Source: Branchiostoma floridae (lineage: Eukaryota; Chordata; Leptocardii; Amphioxiformes; Branchiostomatidae). Taken from it: DNA of 64,000 nucleotides. Below are positions 1 through 18,160 of this stretch, in pieces (the first letter of the stretch is position 1; each line of letters begins with the position of its first letter). The stretch spans positions 11,790,283-11,854,282 of the forward strand of contig NC_049983.1 in the NCBI RefSeq assembly GCF_000003815.2, given 5' to 3'. A program made the translations under genes and the position numbers. The notes beneath the pieces are model-generated. The model worked only from the letters and a program-made list of their open reading frames with translations. It did no database searches and was not told where the DNA came from.

Positions 1-17
1 TCTTTTGTTTCTTTCAG

Positions 18-2602
18 AGCCATCCACTTGTCGAACAACTCAGTGCAAAAGAACTACAATAGCCCTCGGTCAAGTAACATCCCAGCCAACCTCATGTGGC
101 ACAGCAAGACCTTCAAGGAGTACCTTAGGTCAGACTTGTCTTGGATTACAACCATTAAGACACAGAAGACTTTAGGATACCTGATAGCCATTGTGCATCA
201 TAGGAAAATATATTCATTTACAAAAATATGGGTCCAATAACAAAACTAAGTGTCTTCTTTTTTATGTGTCTTTAGATCTGATGGCAATGGCCATATGTGG
301 GAGTCCTTAGTGTATTCAGGAATGAAGCAGGCTGTCATCTATGCAATGGAAGCTTCTCAAGATATGATCGAGGGCAGAAAGGTACATGTAGGCTTAACTT
401 CATCTGTATACTTGCAGCTTACATTGTATATGATTCTACTTGGATATCCATGAGACAGGTTTCCTTAAACAAATTTACACTCCCTTTCAACTAGAGGCAG
501 AGACCGCTCAGCCACTGTTGAGTGACGAAGATTTGATGGATCTCTCAATGTGTGTGTTTTGTTGTCTTTTACATCACACTTTTACATCATATTGAATTAT
601 GAGATCAAGGGATGCACAAATCCAGTGTTGGTCATTGTGATTGCTATCTAGTGGAAAGGTAACCTAGGTGATGTGGTGTTCTGTTCTATGATTTTTAGCA
701 TTACAGTATGTCACAGAATCTGTACCTGGTTTGTAATGTCACAAATCTAAATGTTTTTGCCTATCACAGGGTTCTTTTGAGCTGTATGGAGCAGACTTCA
801 TGTTAGATACAGACCTGAACCCGTGGCTGATTGAGATCAACTCCAGCCCCTGTATGTCCCCCTCCACCACCATCACAGCAGAGATGTGTGCCTCTGTGCT
901 GGAAGATACCATGAAAGGTCAGTAACTCTAGATGTTAACCATCATTGCTGCTCATATTTGCATAGCTTTCTGTGTAGCTTTCTTTCATAAGTTTTGGAAG
1001 AAAAATATTGCTTTTGAAAGTTTCAAAATGTAACCTCAACTCAGTTGCCTTCAACTAACACAAATTCCTTGTTAGCTCTGTGGTTAAATTTTACAAATGG
1101 TTTCTTTTCCCTTTGCAGTTGTTCTGGACAGAAGATCAGACAAAAATTGTGACACAGGGAGGTTTGAATTGGCATTCAAACAGGTAAGGTTTGTAATGGA
1201 TTAAAGTGAAAACCATAGAGGTTCAATGTGAAATTTTGCCTTTAACATTTGCTCACCTAATTTCATAGCAGACTTGTAACATTTAGTTTGAAATATTTGT
1301 CTCCTGTTCAAAAAAGGTATGTAGCATCTTATAAAGTACAATAATGTGTTTCACTTTTCTGTGTTTCAACAGAGCACAATCCACATTCCACCTTACATTG
1401 GCATCAGCCTGTCCGTTGAGGGGCAGGCCATCCATAGACCTGTAGAAAGACGGCAGTCACAGGCCAACCAGTCACAGGCCAACCAGTCACAGGCCAACAA
1501 CAATGGGACAAGTAGCAATGACTCAGGAAACTCCAACAACCCTCCAACAAACAAAACAAACTCTACTGTAAACTCTTCACAAAATGGTTCAAGTAGAGCT
1601 GCAGCTGGAAATTCTTCACAGCAATCAAATCCTCCTCCGAAAATCACATACTCATCACAGGGAAATAGTAAGGACTCAAATGTAGTAGAGCCTGGGAAAA
1701 ATGGTGGCCCTCCTCTACCTCAAGGGTATCACAGAGCCAAGGCAAAAAGTGCACTCATCCAGTCCAGTAGGAAAACAGCCGTGCCAGCCATCAGACTGTA
1801 CAACAACAGGTCTCCCAACAGACAGAGCATGCCACTGAACCGTGTGGAGGGTTCAGACTTCAGTAATGTGGAACAGGAGGAAACAGGTATGTTACTTCTT
1901 CAAGACTACAATGTACTATCGAGTGTAGCACTCACGTTTCCCTTTCACTATAAAGAACTTGATGTACAGTACTGTTGATCAATTCGTAGATTTTATTTTC
2001 TTTCTTTGGATGATAATTGTCAGATGCCTGCTGTCCTTTGAGTCCATGCATTGGTAGGTAACTTTATTAGGCATGTATCATTATGATAGTAATAGATGTA
2101 CAAAGTTTGTGACCCTTTTAACCTTTGCCTTTTGTCCTCAGCCACAGGTGAGGTCACCTCCGATGTGCCGCCACAGGCCACCCCAGGGATGGGCCTCACG
2201 TGCGTCTCCTGCGGGGGGGTTAGCAGCAGAAAAACATCAGCTGTACCAAACAAGGAGAACGTCTTGTTCCCGGTCCCCAGGGACGTTCCCATCATGCCCC
2301 TCCCCCTGGCAATGCAGGGCATTGACCTTCAGCCCAAAATGGTCCCCAAGAACTCCGTCATCAGTATTAACGCCCTCCCCATCCAGAGCGACTCCGTGAG
2401 GATCGGTTTCCACCGGGATGCCACGGGACACCACCTCCACCGGCGCCACCATCTGAACAATCCCCATCACCCGCACTTCCACGAGGGGAGGGGCATGAAC
2501 GGGAAGAAGAAATCAAACACTGTTCACCGGACTGTCCTGAACACCGGAATCGTACAGCCACATGTTCGCCCCATCGCAATTGTGTCACAATCATACAGGT
2601 GA
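18..2602 (+). CDS. TTLL3: TTLL3/8-like tubulin monoglycylase, 3' part of gene (5' end outside window)
   Basis: ATP-grasp ligase of the TTLL family that adds the first glycine to glutamate side chains of axonemal tubulin; the cilium is its expected site. Six exons with matching phases: 18-128, 276-381, 770-917, 1119-1183, 1373-1886 and 2142-2602 (TGA). The visible part starts in the catalytic domain (HLSNNSVQK, then the [14 protein letters not shown] segment), continues with the [12 protein letters not shown] / [10 protein letters not shown] block that holds the metal-binding Glu and Asn of ATP-grasp, and then the TTLL3-type element [12 protein letters not shown]. The last two exons encode a low-complexity Ser/Asn/Gln-rich tail with three SQANQ repeats. 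Family membership is clear; TTLL3 versus TTLL8 cannot be settled from this part. The gene is convergent with HBP1. Confidence 0.9.
1456..1500 (+). repeat. 15-bp coding tandem repeat (SQANQ x3) in TTLL3-like tail
   Basis: Three near-perfect direct copies of a 15-bp unit (gtcacaggccaacca) encode SQANQ repeats in the low-complexity C-terminal tail. The period is a multiple of three, so copy-number change would keep the frame. Confidence 0.85.
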
Positions 2603-3950
2603 TGCACTAGCAACGACTTCAGGAGATTGGTTACCCATGATCGTAATCTCTACTGTAGATTAAGACTTGGGGGATTTGTCAACATGCTGGGATGTACAAA
2701 CTAAACGTCACACATGCAGCACACTTTTCAGCGATTTTTTATGGTTCCATGTGTGCCACTTTTGTAAACTTTCCATGACTTGTTGTATTGTTGGTACTGG
2801 GTATATTGTTCTTTGTGCACTCTCTCTGCAGCTGTTTATCTAAATGTAAAGGCAGTATGAAATGTCCTTTGTGGCAAAAATGCTGTAAACTAGGAATTGA
2901 GATTCTAACTTTATGCTTTTAAAGCTAGAAAGGATATATGCAGCAACAGCTGATTTTTTGCAGTATCCTAGATTTGAGCTGTAAAATGATAGTGAGATTA
3001 TTAGACTAAGAAACATTGTTACGGATCTCCCAAGGACACTTCAGGTGTCCTTACTTTGGAGACATATTCTATTTGTAGAGCATGCAGCTTTGAATTCTGG
3101 AATAAAAAGAACTTTCAGAAATGTGACTGACCATTGGAGGCCAGGCCATACTATTGACATTCCAAGATTGACACATTGAATAATTCAATACGTGTGAAAG
3201 TGCAAAAGAGAAAGCAGTAGACTTTGAAAAAATACTTTTTTTCCATGACCCTGGCAGACTGTACAAGCTCTCCTTGCTGGCACTTATTTCTGCAATACTT
3301 TTACTTGGAAACTTGCTTAAGTGCCTTTCTTGTTGCAACTTTATCCAGATGGTTTGTCTTATTTTATCATGTCTGACAATGAGAAAATTCAGACTTGTGT
3401 TTTGTTTAGATTTCGCTACAACAAAAGCAGAATATGTTAAAGATGTATGTATTGTTAGCATCTACACTAAAATTACAGCTAATTATTTGTATATGTATTT
3501 TTATCCTAACTGCAGTGATTTTAATAATCTTATACAAAATGTAATGTAAAGGGTTAGTCTTTGTATGTTTGTAGTCCAATGTTGGTGTAAAATGTCGTGA
3601 CTTGCTTTGCAAGGAGTTGGTGATGTGTGTGTATATATTGTTCCAATTGCAAAAGGATGATAGTGTGTATTCATCAGTATACAGATTCAAGAATCATTTA
3701 TATGTACATGTTTATAATGATTACCAATTTTATGGAATTACGTTTTTAAAAAAAATAATAGATGAGGTTATGAATCAAAGGTGTGATTAATTACCATGTG
3801 GAACACAAATTTTATATCATGGTGAGAAATTAAATATGCTGCATGACTATCAGGAATCAATGACTGTTACCAATACCATAATAATTGCTAACTCTGTATA
3901 ATCTTGTGGTATATTCACTATTACACTGAATAAAAGTCTATTGTACTCTA
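2603..3950 (+). other. 3' UTR of the TTLL3-like gene
   Basis: No coding signal follows the TGA. The stretch is AT-rich and ends near a canonical AATAAA signal at 3929-3934, the likely poly(A) site. The UTR would be about 1.35 kb. The end is inferred from the signal only. Confidence 0.6.
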
Positions 3951-4268
3951 TCTTACTATTGAGAAGTGTTGCAATGATCAGGGCATGCAAGCTACATGTT
4001 TCACATATGAAGGTACATATATTACTTTGTCAACACAATAAGAACCAATTCTATTTTTTTTTGTGGTTGTCAGTCAAGCCCTTATGAAGATTGAAACACC
4101 TTGGTGGTGTGTATATGAATTATTCACTGGTCACACATGCACATGTACACATACATACATATGTGACAGACTAGTCTTCAAAGCTGAATCCTATAACAAA
4201 GCAGCAAGCTATAATGTGGTTTAATTGTAGCAAAAGGTAACAGTACCAAAGCAACAGTATATTACAAG

Positions 4269-4274
4269 TTTATT
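4269..4274 (-). promoter_or_regulatory. Poly(A) signal (AATAAA on minus strand) for HBP1
   Basis: TTTATT on the plus strand reads AATAAA on the minus strand. It is the most plausible end of the HBP1 transcript and lies about 335 bp from the TTLL3 poly(A) signal, so the two genes converge. The implied HBP1 3' UTR (about 4255-5995) is long and contains a GC-richer block at about 4890-5190 that may be an insertion. Confidence 0.45.
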
Positions 4275-5995
4275 ATCACAAAGCAGTCTTCAAATGCAAC
4301 ATCACACCACAATTCACTCCTTCATTCATTTCAACCAAATACAATTTACACACAATAGTTTCCACACTATAAAAATTTTCAGTCAATACAATAAATATAT
4401 TACAATTCAAAATCATAACTGTAGGTCAATGCACAGGTAGAAAAATATAAAGTCTTCTATACGATCTTGACTGGTACACAGTACTACAGATTAGTTAACT
4501 TTAGAGGGTAGTACAAATGCACACTTCACTGGCACATTCACACAAGTCATGCTATGTACAATTCAGACCAATTTTGAGAAGAAGAAAAATGCAGGACTGA
4601 TATACCTGATACATATAGTCACCATTTAGAGGCAAATTTTCACTCACATTTTCCAGCTTTGAGTGGCCTCTCAAATTAATTACAACAACCGAGTAATAAT
4701 TCCGAAATTTTTACAATGATGAAGTCAATTAAACACTGTGGAAGAATTAGGAGCATGTCAACAATGATTACTAGGAGATAGCAAAGTCTATAAAATTCCT
4801 GTGTCTCATGAAGTTTAAAAAACATGCAAGTTGTCAGACACTCTCAACAGACACACTAAAATACAACAAACTCTTTCTAAAGAATACAAGTTAACGGTGC
4901 ACACCCCAGTTCTTCCGCGACCGGGGTCCGTGGTAGTCCGCGACCAAAAAGTGACGAAAGGCTTCCGAGGGCCCATGTTTGAGTTGACATTTCTCAGTAT
5001 TTCCTGCGAAATGACATTAAACGGTTACATGACTGAAAAGCGTAGGAAATGGTGTGTTTTTGGTGCAAATTGTGTTTTGGTCCGCGCGTTGCTTCCGCGA
5101 TATCCCTACGCCTGAATGTAAAGAGGCCGGTGACCTAGATTTACCTCTGAAGCGCTGTGTCAAGCAAAGTTGCAATGCCGCACGCCGTGGATGATTAAAA
5201 AAAACTGTAGTACTAGAATTTTCTTTATAATTGGCTGGATTAGTCTTTAGATTTTCCTCTTTCTGGCAGTATCAGTCGTGCTTGCCGGAAAAATCTTCTT
5301 CATCTGTTTTATCCAATGCGAAAATGCCCGATTTTGTGCATCATTTTTGACATGAAAATAATGTTTTTTCCCTATATTTTTCAAAATTAGAGAAGTTGAA
5401 GGATCGAAACTCAGTTGGTCTTGTAGCTGAAGGCATATCCTCTCACCCCATATACAGTTATTTTCCTTCAGGATAGTTCCCTGCAAGAGATGGTCGCTAG
5501 CTAGACTTGAGGGTGTGCCGCCTCCATTTGAACCCCCAAATAAACTGGTGTGTGCCCCCTTAAAGCAACCCACTGTTCGTTAGTGCTTTAAGCTTGTGCA
5601 TATTTTTATACATCTTAAACTTTTTTTGCTCATCTTTAAAAAAAGTAAAAATCACTGTAACTTTAATAACTGCAGAGATCTGGAAAACAGATTCTGCCAT
5701 ACCTGTATCTTTCTGACAACTGCTGTAAAAAAATTGCATAGCAATTTTGATATCAGTTTGACAAGATTAATCTTTCAAACACTGTCTGACTCTATTATTG
5801 TACTTTTATACAAAAATGATACTGTTGTAAGATTCTTTATATCAAGTTAAACAAGTACATATGCTTAGGCATGAACATTTGTTTAAAGGGTGGGTGCCTG
5901 AGCAGTAACCCTTGAGTTGAGTGGATAACGTATGCACCATTGGTGAAGGTTGGAGCTGCCAGTGGGTCTCTTGAGAAGGGCTGGGTCTCCTATCA

Positions 5996-8900
5996 TTACA
6001 TGGAGGATGCCTAAAAATGGATAAACAACAACACAGATGTCAGTACCATGGACTTAGATGTACACAGGTCAAATTTTCAAATTTCAATCTTCGTCAGGAT
6101 TAAAAGTGATTATTGATCCTGAAGAAGGCAACAGTGGTCATAGAAAATTTGATCCGTGTACACCTAAGTGTTGGAAGTAAGCTAAGCATTGTACTGTCAT
6201 GCTAGTAGTATCAATTACATCTAATGTCTATCCAAATTAATCCAAACTGAGTAGGAATGGCCCCTGTAACAAGTTATGTACTACTGCTGCATGTGTCAAG
6301 GTGAGTAGCAAGAGTGGTACAGATTCTCTCATGTTTTCCAAAGTGTGGAACAGTGTTTTATTCTGTATCCATCTTACAAATGTGCAACAAAGAAATCATT
6401 TAAAAAGCAGGAAAAAAGAAAATAGAGCAAACGCTTTATGAAAAATATGTGGATGTGCAATGATTACATTGCACTCTTTCCATGATGAAGAATATACACA
6501 AGAATTAAAATCCTTCATTATCTTTGCCATCTCCTCTTTAACAAAAGACAGACATAGAAGCTACTTACTGATGTAGATCTCTTCCGTTTCCAACAGTCTG
6601 GGTGGATCTTCTTGTGTCGCTCGGCCAGCACCTTGGCTTCTTGTGCATAAACCTTTCTTTCTTCAACCTTCATCTTCTTCCACCTATCTCCCAGGATCAC
6701 ACTGATGGCCCTAAGACAAGAAGACAACACAAACTTCAACTTCAAGAGTCCCAATGCGACCAAACTAAAAAATGGGCATAACAAATATGGAGACTCACAT
6801 AAACTTTAGAATTCCCTTGTTTGAACGCCATAAGAACAACAAAGTACAAATGTCAGGGTAGAATGCCATCTGTGAGCATCGTTGGTTCTACTTCTAGAGA
6901 TTGCCATTGGAGTCTGTTGACAGAGATCACAATCAGGATGCTACGAATGTGGAAGGATAGCCTCCCATTCATAAATCCTGAGTTTCAAATCAAACTGTTG
7001 ATTCAATGTGACATGAATCAAAGTTGGAAAGTTCTAGCTGTTTTCAATCACTTATCAGGATCTCTACCAGCAGAATTGTAGATTATATATTGATTTTCTT
7101 CTTACCTGTTATCCTTTCCGGGGTACAACTGTGTGTATTCCATGCGAAACTTCTTTGCAAACAGCATGAAGGCATTCATGGGCCTCTTGGCCTTGACTGG
7201 CTGGTCGCTGTTCCCACTGTTGTTCCGTTGTCGCTTGGTGGGAGAGGAGGGAGGAGATCGGACTGGGCTGGTCTGTAGCTCTCGTCTTTGCTGGAATGAC
7301 AAGAATTTACGATAGTGTTTTAGTTTTCAAGTCAAATCCTTCAAACTTCATTGTGCAAAATGTGCTCAGTTTGTACTTACTCACAGTGACAAAGGATCTG
7401 TAAGCTTACCTTAGCCAGAGTGCTGAGGAAGTTGACAGCAGAAAACTCATCAAACACAGAGTCTGAGTCCTCTTCCTGATCTGGGGATGAACCACTGTGG
7501 GGAGGGGGGATGCACACATCCCCATACTCTATTTCCTGGCATGGCAGGCCATAACGAGTGTACGTCAAACCTGGATGGAAGGAGCACCAACCTGCAAAAA
7601 GGATAGTACAAATTTATTGTGTTGTTATACTGCATTTTCATGTCAACATCCATTTTAGAGCTGCAGCTACTAGAGTGTTAGAGCATGTTAATTACATGGA
7701 GAGTGCAAAGATTTTTCATCAATATCTATCTTGCAGTCATCTGCTGTAAGTAATGAATTTTTAGCAGTTCTTCTTCTTCTTCTTTCATTTTGAGGCTACC
7801 AACTTCAACTTGCTGAAGAAATTTGTAGTAAAGTCGTGTAAAGTGCCTTTCCCAAGGTCACAAGATTGGTGACACAGCGGGGTTTGAACTGAGTCAAACG
7901 TGCTACCAATTGCGCCACGCGGTCCCACTAGTTTAGAGAAGTCTATCAGCTCTATTTCTCAAACACACACATCTGTCAAAACATGCAACCAAAGACTTGT
8001 ATTATGGACTCTTGTTGCTACCTTTGTCCCGTACAAAGAAGGGATGGTCCAGGGCACACTCTGCACTGATCTCCCTGTCTGCCACCTCTGTTCTGAAAAC
8101 CATGTGCACCATGTTTTCTGCCGACCTGTCCACCGTTGTGGTCTCCTCAAACTGTACAAGTCTCAGGCCACACAGGGATGTTGTGTCCTACAAAGAAAAA
8201 TATTGATGTCAACAATGAATTGTAAACTTCAGTCTCCAGGAATAAAAATATCATCAGTTCAGTTCAGTTCATCCTCGTGGATGTGACACCAGTGTCTCCA
8301 CATGTTCCTGTCCAGCATATGAAATATCATAACATTAAGAAAAGCTAGACTTAAAGAATGCTAACCTTTCCCAGCAGCACGTTTAGCACCTCCTTGAGTT
8401 TCCTGTCCTCCTGTAAGGAGTCGTCAGATGGCACGTCCTCCGCCAGCCGCCACTCCCTGCGGGCATCTTCACTCAGTCGGACTCTTGTACCTGGGTGAGA
8501 AACAGATATAGTGGGTGAGTTTTTTCAATATGCTCATAGGTGTGACTCTCCTAAAAGACAGAACTTTCCCTTTAATGTCCTTTCCAAAGGATGTCCCTAG
8601 TCAAACTGTATTACTCTTTTACACCCAAGTTGAGTGAGGAAATTGGTGCTAAGTGCCTTTCCAAAGGACACAACATGGAGACCTGTCAGGATTTCGTACT
8701 CAGTACATCCAGGATCTAACTCAACATCTCTAACCACAAGGCCACAATGCTGCTCTAAGTAAAGTACAAGCTCTAACCTTTCATGAAGCAGTGCCACGCT
8801 GTGGTTGGCCAGGACTTGGACAGTGCTGGTGGGTCAGCCAGTCTCTGGCTAGAAGAGAAGTGTGATGATGCAGACAAACCGTTGCCCCCAGAAATAAGGC

Positions 8901-11492
8901 CACTCTGTAAAGAAAGGGGAAGTTACAAATGAATGTCAGATGAGAAAGTTGACATGTAGTCTAAGTCCTACATTTTGTGGGAAAACAATTTGGACTGGAA
9001 GGCCATAAAGCAAAATCTGGATTAAATGAATGATGCATTAAAACAGTAAAACAGATTGTTCAGTCAATTCTGTACAAGTGATCACCACTACATAAAGGAT
9101 CCACTGGGTAGTGACCACTTTTTGATGGACCCTTAGATAATGTTTCTCATTGACACAAGCATTAAAAGTCCAATGTATAGTGACCACCTCTTCATCTATA
9201 CCAGACTCTACCCTTCCGAGTGGTCTTCTTAGACAGTTTTGACTGCATATGATTGGACTTATCCTTTGGCTTACCTGTCTGTGTCTGGGGTGTGTGAGTG
9301 GAGGGCTGGAGGAAGGGGGAGGGGGGCGAGCATAGTTGTGCATGCAGCGGTCTGGCCTGTCTGTCATCAGGACTGCATGTTGCTGGGGACTCCTGGGGAA
9401 CAACAGAGTACACAAAACTCTCAAGAAAACACTTGTCACGTATGAATAAACTTGTCAAATTGCAATTCTATCGAAGATGCAAATGAAAATAAAATTCCTC
9501 AACAGCAAATACAGGGATGAAGCCTACATATACAAAAAAGGGGTATTGCCACATACTTCCTGTGAGTGTGATGGGTTGTCTTTGGCATCAGGGGACTCTG
9601 AGGTGAAGTGGCAATGATGGCAAGCTCGGCCAGCCAGTTGATATTGGTAGCTGCTTCCTGTGGTAACAGGTTGAAGTATGATAACTTATAAGGTACAATG
9701 TCCCGTAACTGATATAAAAACATAACGGAAAAAAAAAAAAAGTAACAAATAAATGTGTTGCTGCCATGTCCTGACCTGACGTTGGCTCTCCTGGTCCCTC
9801 TGTGCAGGCTGATGATGTAACACATCTGGGGGCAGCCTTGCAGCAAAGGAAATGCCAGCTGATGTGACATTTGGTGGTGCAAATGGTGGAGGCTCATCTG
9901 TGTTGAACAGAAATTAAAACTTACTTCATGACACTAATTTGCTCATGAAGTATACATGAAAAATTGAGTAATATGTTCTGTATAGTGAATTTCTAAATCT
10001 TGCTTTAATTATATTCTAGCATTGCCAACACATTGATGTTTAAATTTTGCCATTACTCTCACCTATAGCTAGTTGCAACTTCATTTCCAACATTGCATTA
10101 ATTTATGTCAGAAATGTAACAATGTGTCCCCCATGCATATTGTAAATGTTGACAGGTGCGTTTTAAGAACAAAGAATAAACTAACCATCTGGAGAAAAGT
10201 CCAACTCCTCCTCCTGTGTCAGCTCCGGAGTATCACAAGCCTCCCGACACAACAGGTCCAGCTCTTCTGCCTCTCTGTTCTCACTTTCCATGTACATTCT
10301 TATGTACTTTCAGTTTCAGTTCACGGGTGGGATAATATGCAACAATGGGATTGAGATGCTGTCTCCTTGGAAAACTGTGGATGAATGTAGAAACCTTGCT
10401 GCTCCTCTTCTTCAAGGCAACTGTACATGTGGAGTGAAAATGAGAAATTCTGTTCTTTTAACTTCATCTTTCTTTGTTTGGGTACATTGCACTCAACAAT
10501 GGACTTGCACAGAGACATTATGGAACAATTGTGTGCACAATTTGTGATGATACTGAACTATTGTCCTTTAAACCACAGCATTGTTGTGCAAAGTAATAAA
10601 CAAAAGTGGCAAGCAAAAAAGGCTTACATCAGCAGAATTGCAAATTGATAAATAGTACTACTAGTAGTAACTAGTATTGAAATAGGGAAATAGAGAAACC
10701 ATACAGCAAAAGCGTTACAACTAAAAATAGCGCCATATGATTACGTTTTTACCGTAAAATAATTTTGACCGGAAGCGCAACGTGATACGTGCTTTAGCGC
10801 ATCAGCTGAATACACATCACATTGTGTTAGATTGAATTGTAGTATTTGCATTAATGCACTGGTAGTATAAGTACTGTAACATTTCTGCCTTGTGCTCCGT
10901 TACTTACGCATGTTACGAATTGACACACATTGCCACACCCCCTTTAGGGTATGTGTGGCCATTAAGAAGCAATTAAGGGGGACTAGTTCCTACTTTTAAC
11001 CACAATCAAGGCCAAATCATGTCCGATAAAATGTAACTTTTCGATCAAGCGGAACGAACCAGGATCCTTTAACACTACCTCTCCACACGTATCGACGCAC
11101 ATAAAACCTTGTATAGCGAACAATTAACTCACATAAACACCATAATCTACCAGTAAACGTGAATGACGGGAACTTTCATTCATTTCTAGCCGGTTGTCAG
11201 CGAGTTGTGACATGCCACTGCGCGATCTCCATTCAAAAACCCGTACCCGGGCAACTTGAGTTGAATGAAAAGTTTTGACAGGGTTCCAATGAATAGGGCC
11301 CTATTGTCAAATTTTCGGACGTCGCTTAAAACATTATCAAAGAAGTAACACACATAAAACTTACTGCATATGCTTGAAAAATTAATTATCTATGATTTGA
11401 GAGGGTAAGAGCGTCGTGATAAGTAGTTATTTAGTTGTAAACGGCAAAAGAAAAGTTTAAAGGGACAAGCTACTCACCTTCACTGACGCCAT
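5996..11492 (-). CDS. HBP1: HMG-box transcription factor 1 (HBP1), complete
   Basis: Nuclear HMG-box transcription factor; the vertebrate protein represses cell-cycle and Wnt targets and binds RB and SIN3. Twelve coding exons on the minus strand: 11478-11492, 10186-10306, 9776-9897, 9557-9657, 9275-9392, 8778-8904, 8366-8490, 8022-8187, 7410-7591, 7106-7290, 6569-6710 and 5996-6010, giving 472 aa (human about 514). Recognisable blocks are WLAELAIIATSPQSPLM, the YARPPP motif, an AXH domain starting at WPTTAWHCFMKG (about residues 192-330, including CALDHPFFV and YGDVCIPPP), and a C-terminal HMG box (about 394-467) with RPMNAFMLFAKKFRMEYTQ and AISVILGDRWKKMK, then CWKRKRS. The exon 2 acceptor lacks a strong pyrimidine tract. 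The last exon (ASSM then stop) is tiny and less certain. Confidence 0.93.
6052..6170. mobile_element. Compact foldback (MITE-like) element
   Basis: Imperfect palindrome of about 119 bp. The left arm (acttagatgtacacaggtca...) matches the reverse complement of the right arm (...gatccgtgtacacctaagt). The inner arm (ctgaagaaggcaacagtggtc) is the same family as the two arms at 48901-49049 and 52086-52231. It lies in the last HBP1 intron, about 40 bp before the terminal acceptor. Confidence 0.65.
7768..7929 (-). mobile_element. tRNA-derived SINE in HBP1 intron
   Basis: On the minus strand a tRNA-like head shows an A-box (tggcgcaattggtagcacg) and a B-box-like segment (cagttcaaacccc), then the body motif gaccttgggaaaggcac and a GAA-rich simple tail. 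This is the layout of a tRNA-head SINE; intact tRNA folding is not expected. Confidence 0.65.
8585..8757 (-). mobile_element. tRNA-derived SINE in HBP1 intron
   Basis: Minus strand: head tgtggccttgtggttagag (A-box-like), a degenerate B-box (gagtacgaaatcctg), then tttggaaaggcacttagcac, which is also seen in the SINE at 7768-7929. It is an older, more degraded member of the same or a related family. Confidence 0.55.
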
Positions 11493-12049
11493 TTTCTTTG
11501 TTGTTAGCTCGAAACGCATGCGCGTCGGCAAGGTTATTTCGTCACGTGATTTTTGGGCTGATCAAATTACGCGGAAGAGACCAAATTTCAACAGGGGTGT
11601 ACCCTAAATCAAATCATACCCAATTAACATTCTTTCCCCCCCAGGCCCCCACAAATGGGTCTGTTCGACAAATAAAATTGATAAAAACTAACAAAGATCT
11701 TAAGTGAACGCAAAATTGATGTAAAGATTTTAAGCGATATTAAAATGGGCATAGTTAGTCTTAGATGAAACCTCATCAACGTGCACAACGAAATATCATA
11801 ATAAAAAGAATCTAATTTCTAGTAGGTCTAGAATTATATAACATACAGGAAATATTTTCTAATGTTTCCTCTCAAAAGTTTTATAATTGCAATTTGCACA
11901 TTGCATAAGCTGAAGAATGTAGCCGTAAAAATGTAAATGTTTTGAGGCTCTTTTTTTTTTAATGACAGCTGTCTCCCCTCAGCAGAGATATGGTACCGTC
12001 TAATTTAGTGATTACGGCGTGCAACAACCTGCCCCGGCACAGAATCATC
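11493..12049. promoter_or_regulatory. Bidirectional promoter between HBP1 and NAMPT
   Basis: The HBP1 (minus) and NAMPT (plus) start codons are 557 bp apart with no other gene between, so both promoters and 5' UTRs must lie here or overlap. No clear TATA box stands out on either side. A CACGTG-type E-box lies in cgtcacgtgattt near 11541. Confidence 0.6.
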
Positions 12050-17398
<5,349 letters not shown>

Positions 17399-18160
17399 TA
17401 GCCATGTGTTTCTGTATGGGGCATGTACATGTACTTGTACGTAGATAAATGCCTAGTTCAACACTTTCCAGCCATTACTGGTGGTCTCTTTTAATGCAAA
17501 CCATGCAGACATTTTGTATCTTCAGTTTTCCACTGTGTTGGAATGACTATGTACATAACAAAGTGAAAAATGTTGGATTGACTTTCTCTCCAAAGTGTAT
17601 GTGGGAACATAGTCATTGAATAGTGATGATTTAGATTGTACATATTTATGAATCATGCAAAAGAGTATCATTCTACCTTGTACAATGCCAATTTAAAAGT
17701 AGTAAAAGAATCTGGCTGTCAAGAATTTAGATGGGTCTTTTGTATCTTGTGGTTTTCATTGGTGAGGAATTATGGGCTTTGACATTGATTGTAGCGTTTG
17801 AATATACTGAGAAATTACACACCGTTTTGATTCAGCCTTGCCATGAATGATGGTACTCGTATCTTCTAAGGCTTGTCTGCTCTTACAGTAAGATCTAAAG
17901 ATGCTTTGTAAAGCAGACGCTATATATGTATCACAAAGCCAGAAGCGATGGTGTAGTCAATTTATTTGCCGGAGATGTTACAAAATTGTATACAATAATG
18001 CAGTGTAGCACAGATATGTATTATAGAGAGTAGGTTGGGAATGGAGGAGGGAGAATTTTTCACATATACTTCTCATGTTGTCACATGCAAACAATGGGGG
18101 CAATAATGTAAATACTAGATCATAACTTTCATGCCATTCTTTAAATAAAGGACGGTTCAA
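17399..18160 (+). other. 3' UTR of NAMPT
   Basis: Non-coding, AT-rich tail after TAG, ending with AATAAA at 18144-18149. The poly(A) site is inferred from this signal. Confidence 0.65.

Noticed and set aside
1393-1647. Minus-strand open frame rich in Leu/Glu/Phe
   Set aside because: It is the antisense of the Ser/Asn/Gln-rich TTLL3 exon; the composition follows from the repeat.
4831-5115. Open frame of 94 codons in a GC-richer block
   Set aside because: No domain, no splice context, and it lies in the likely HBP1 3' UTR; more likely an inserted non-coding repeat.
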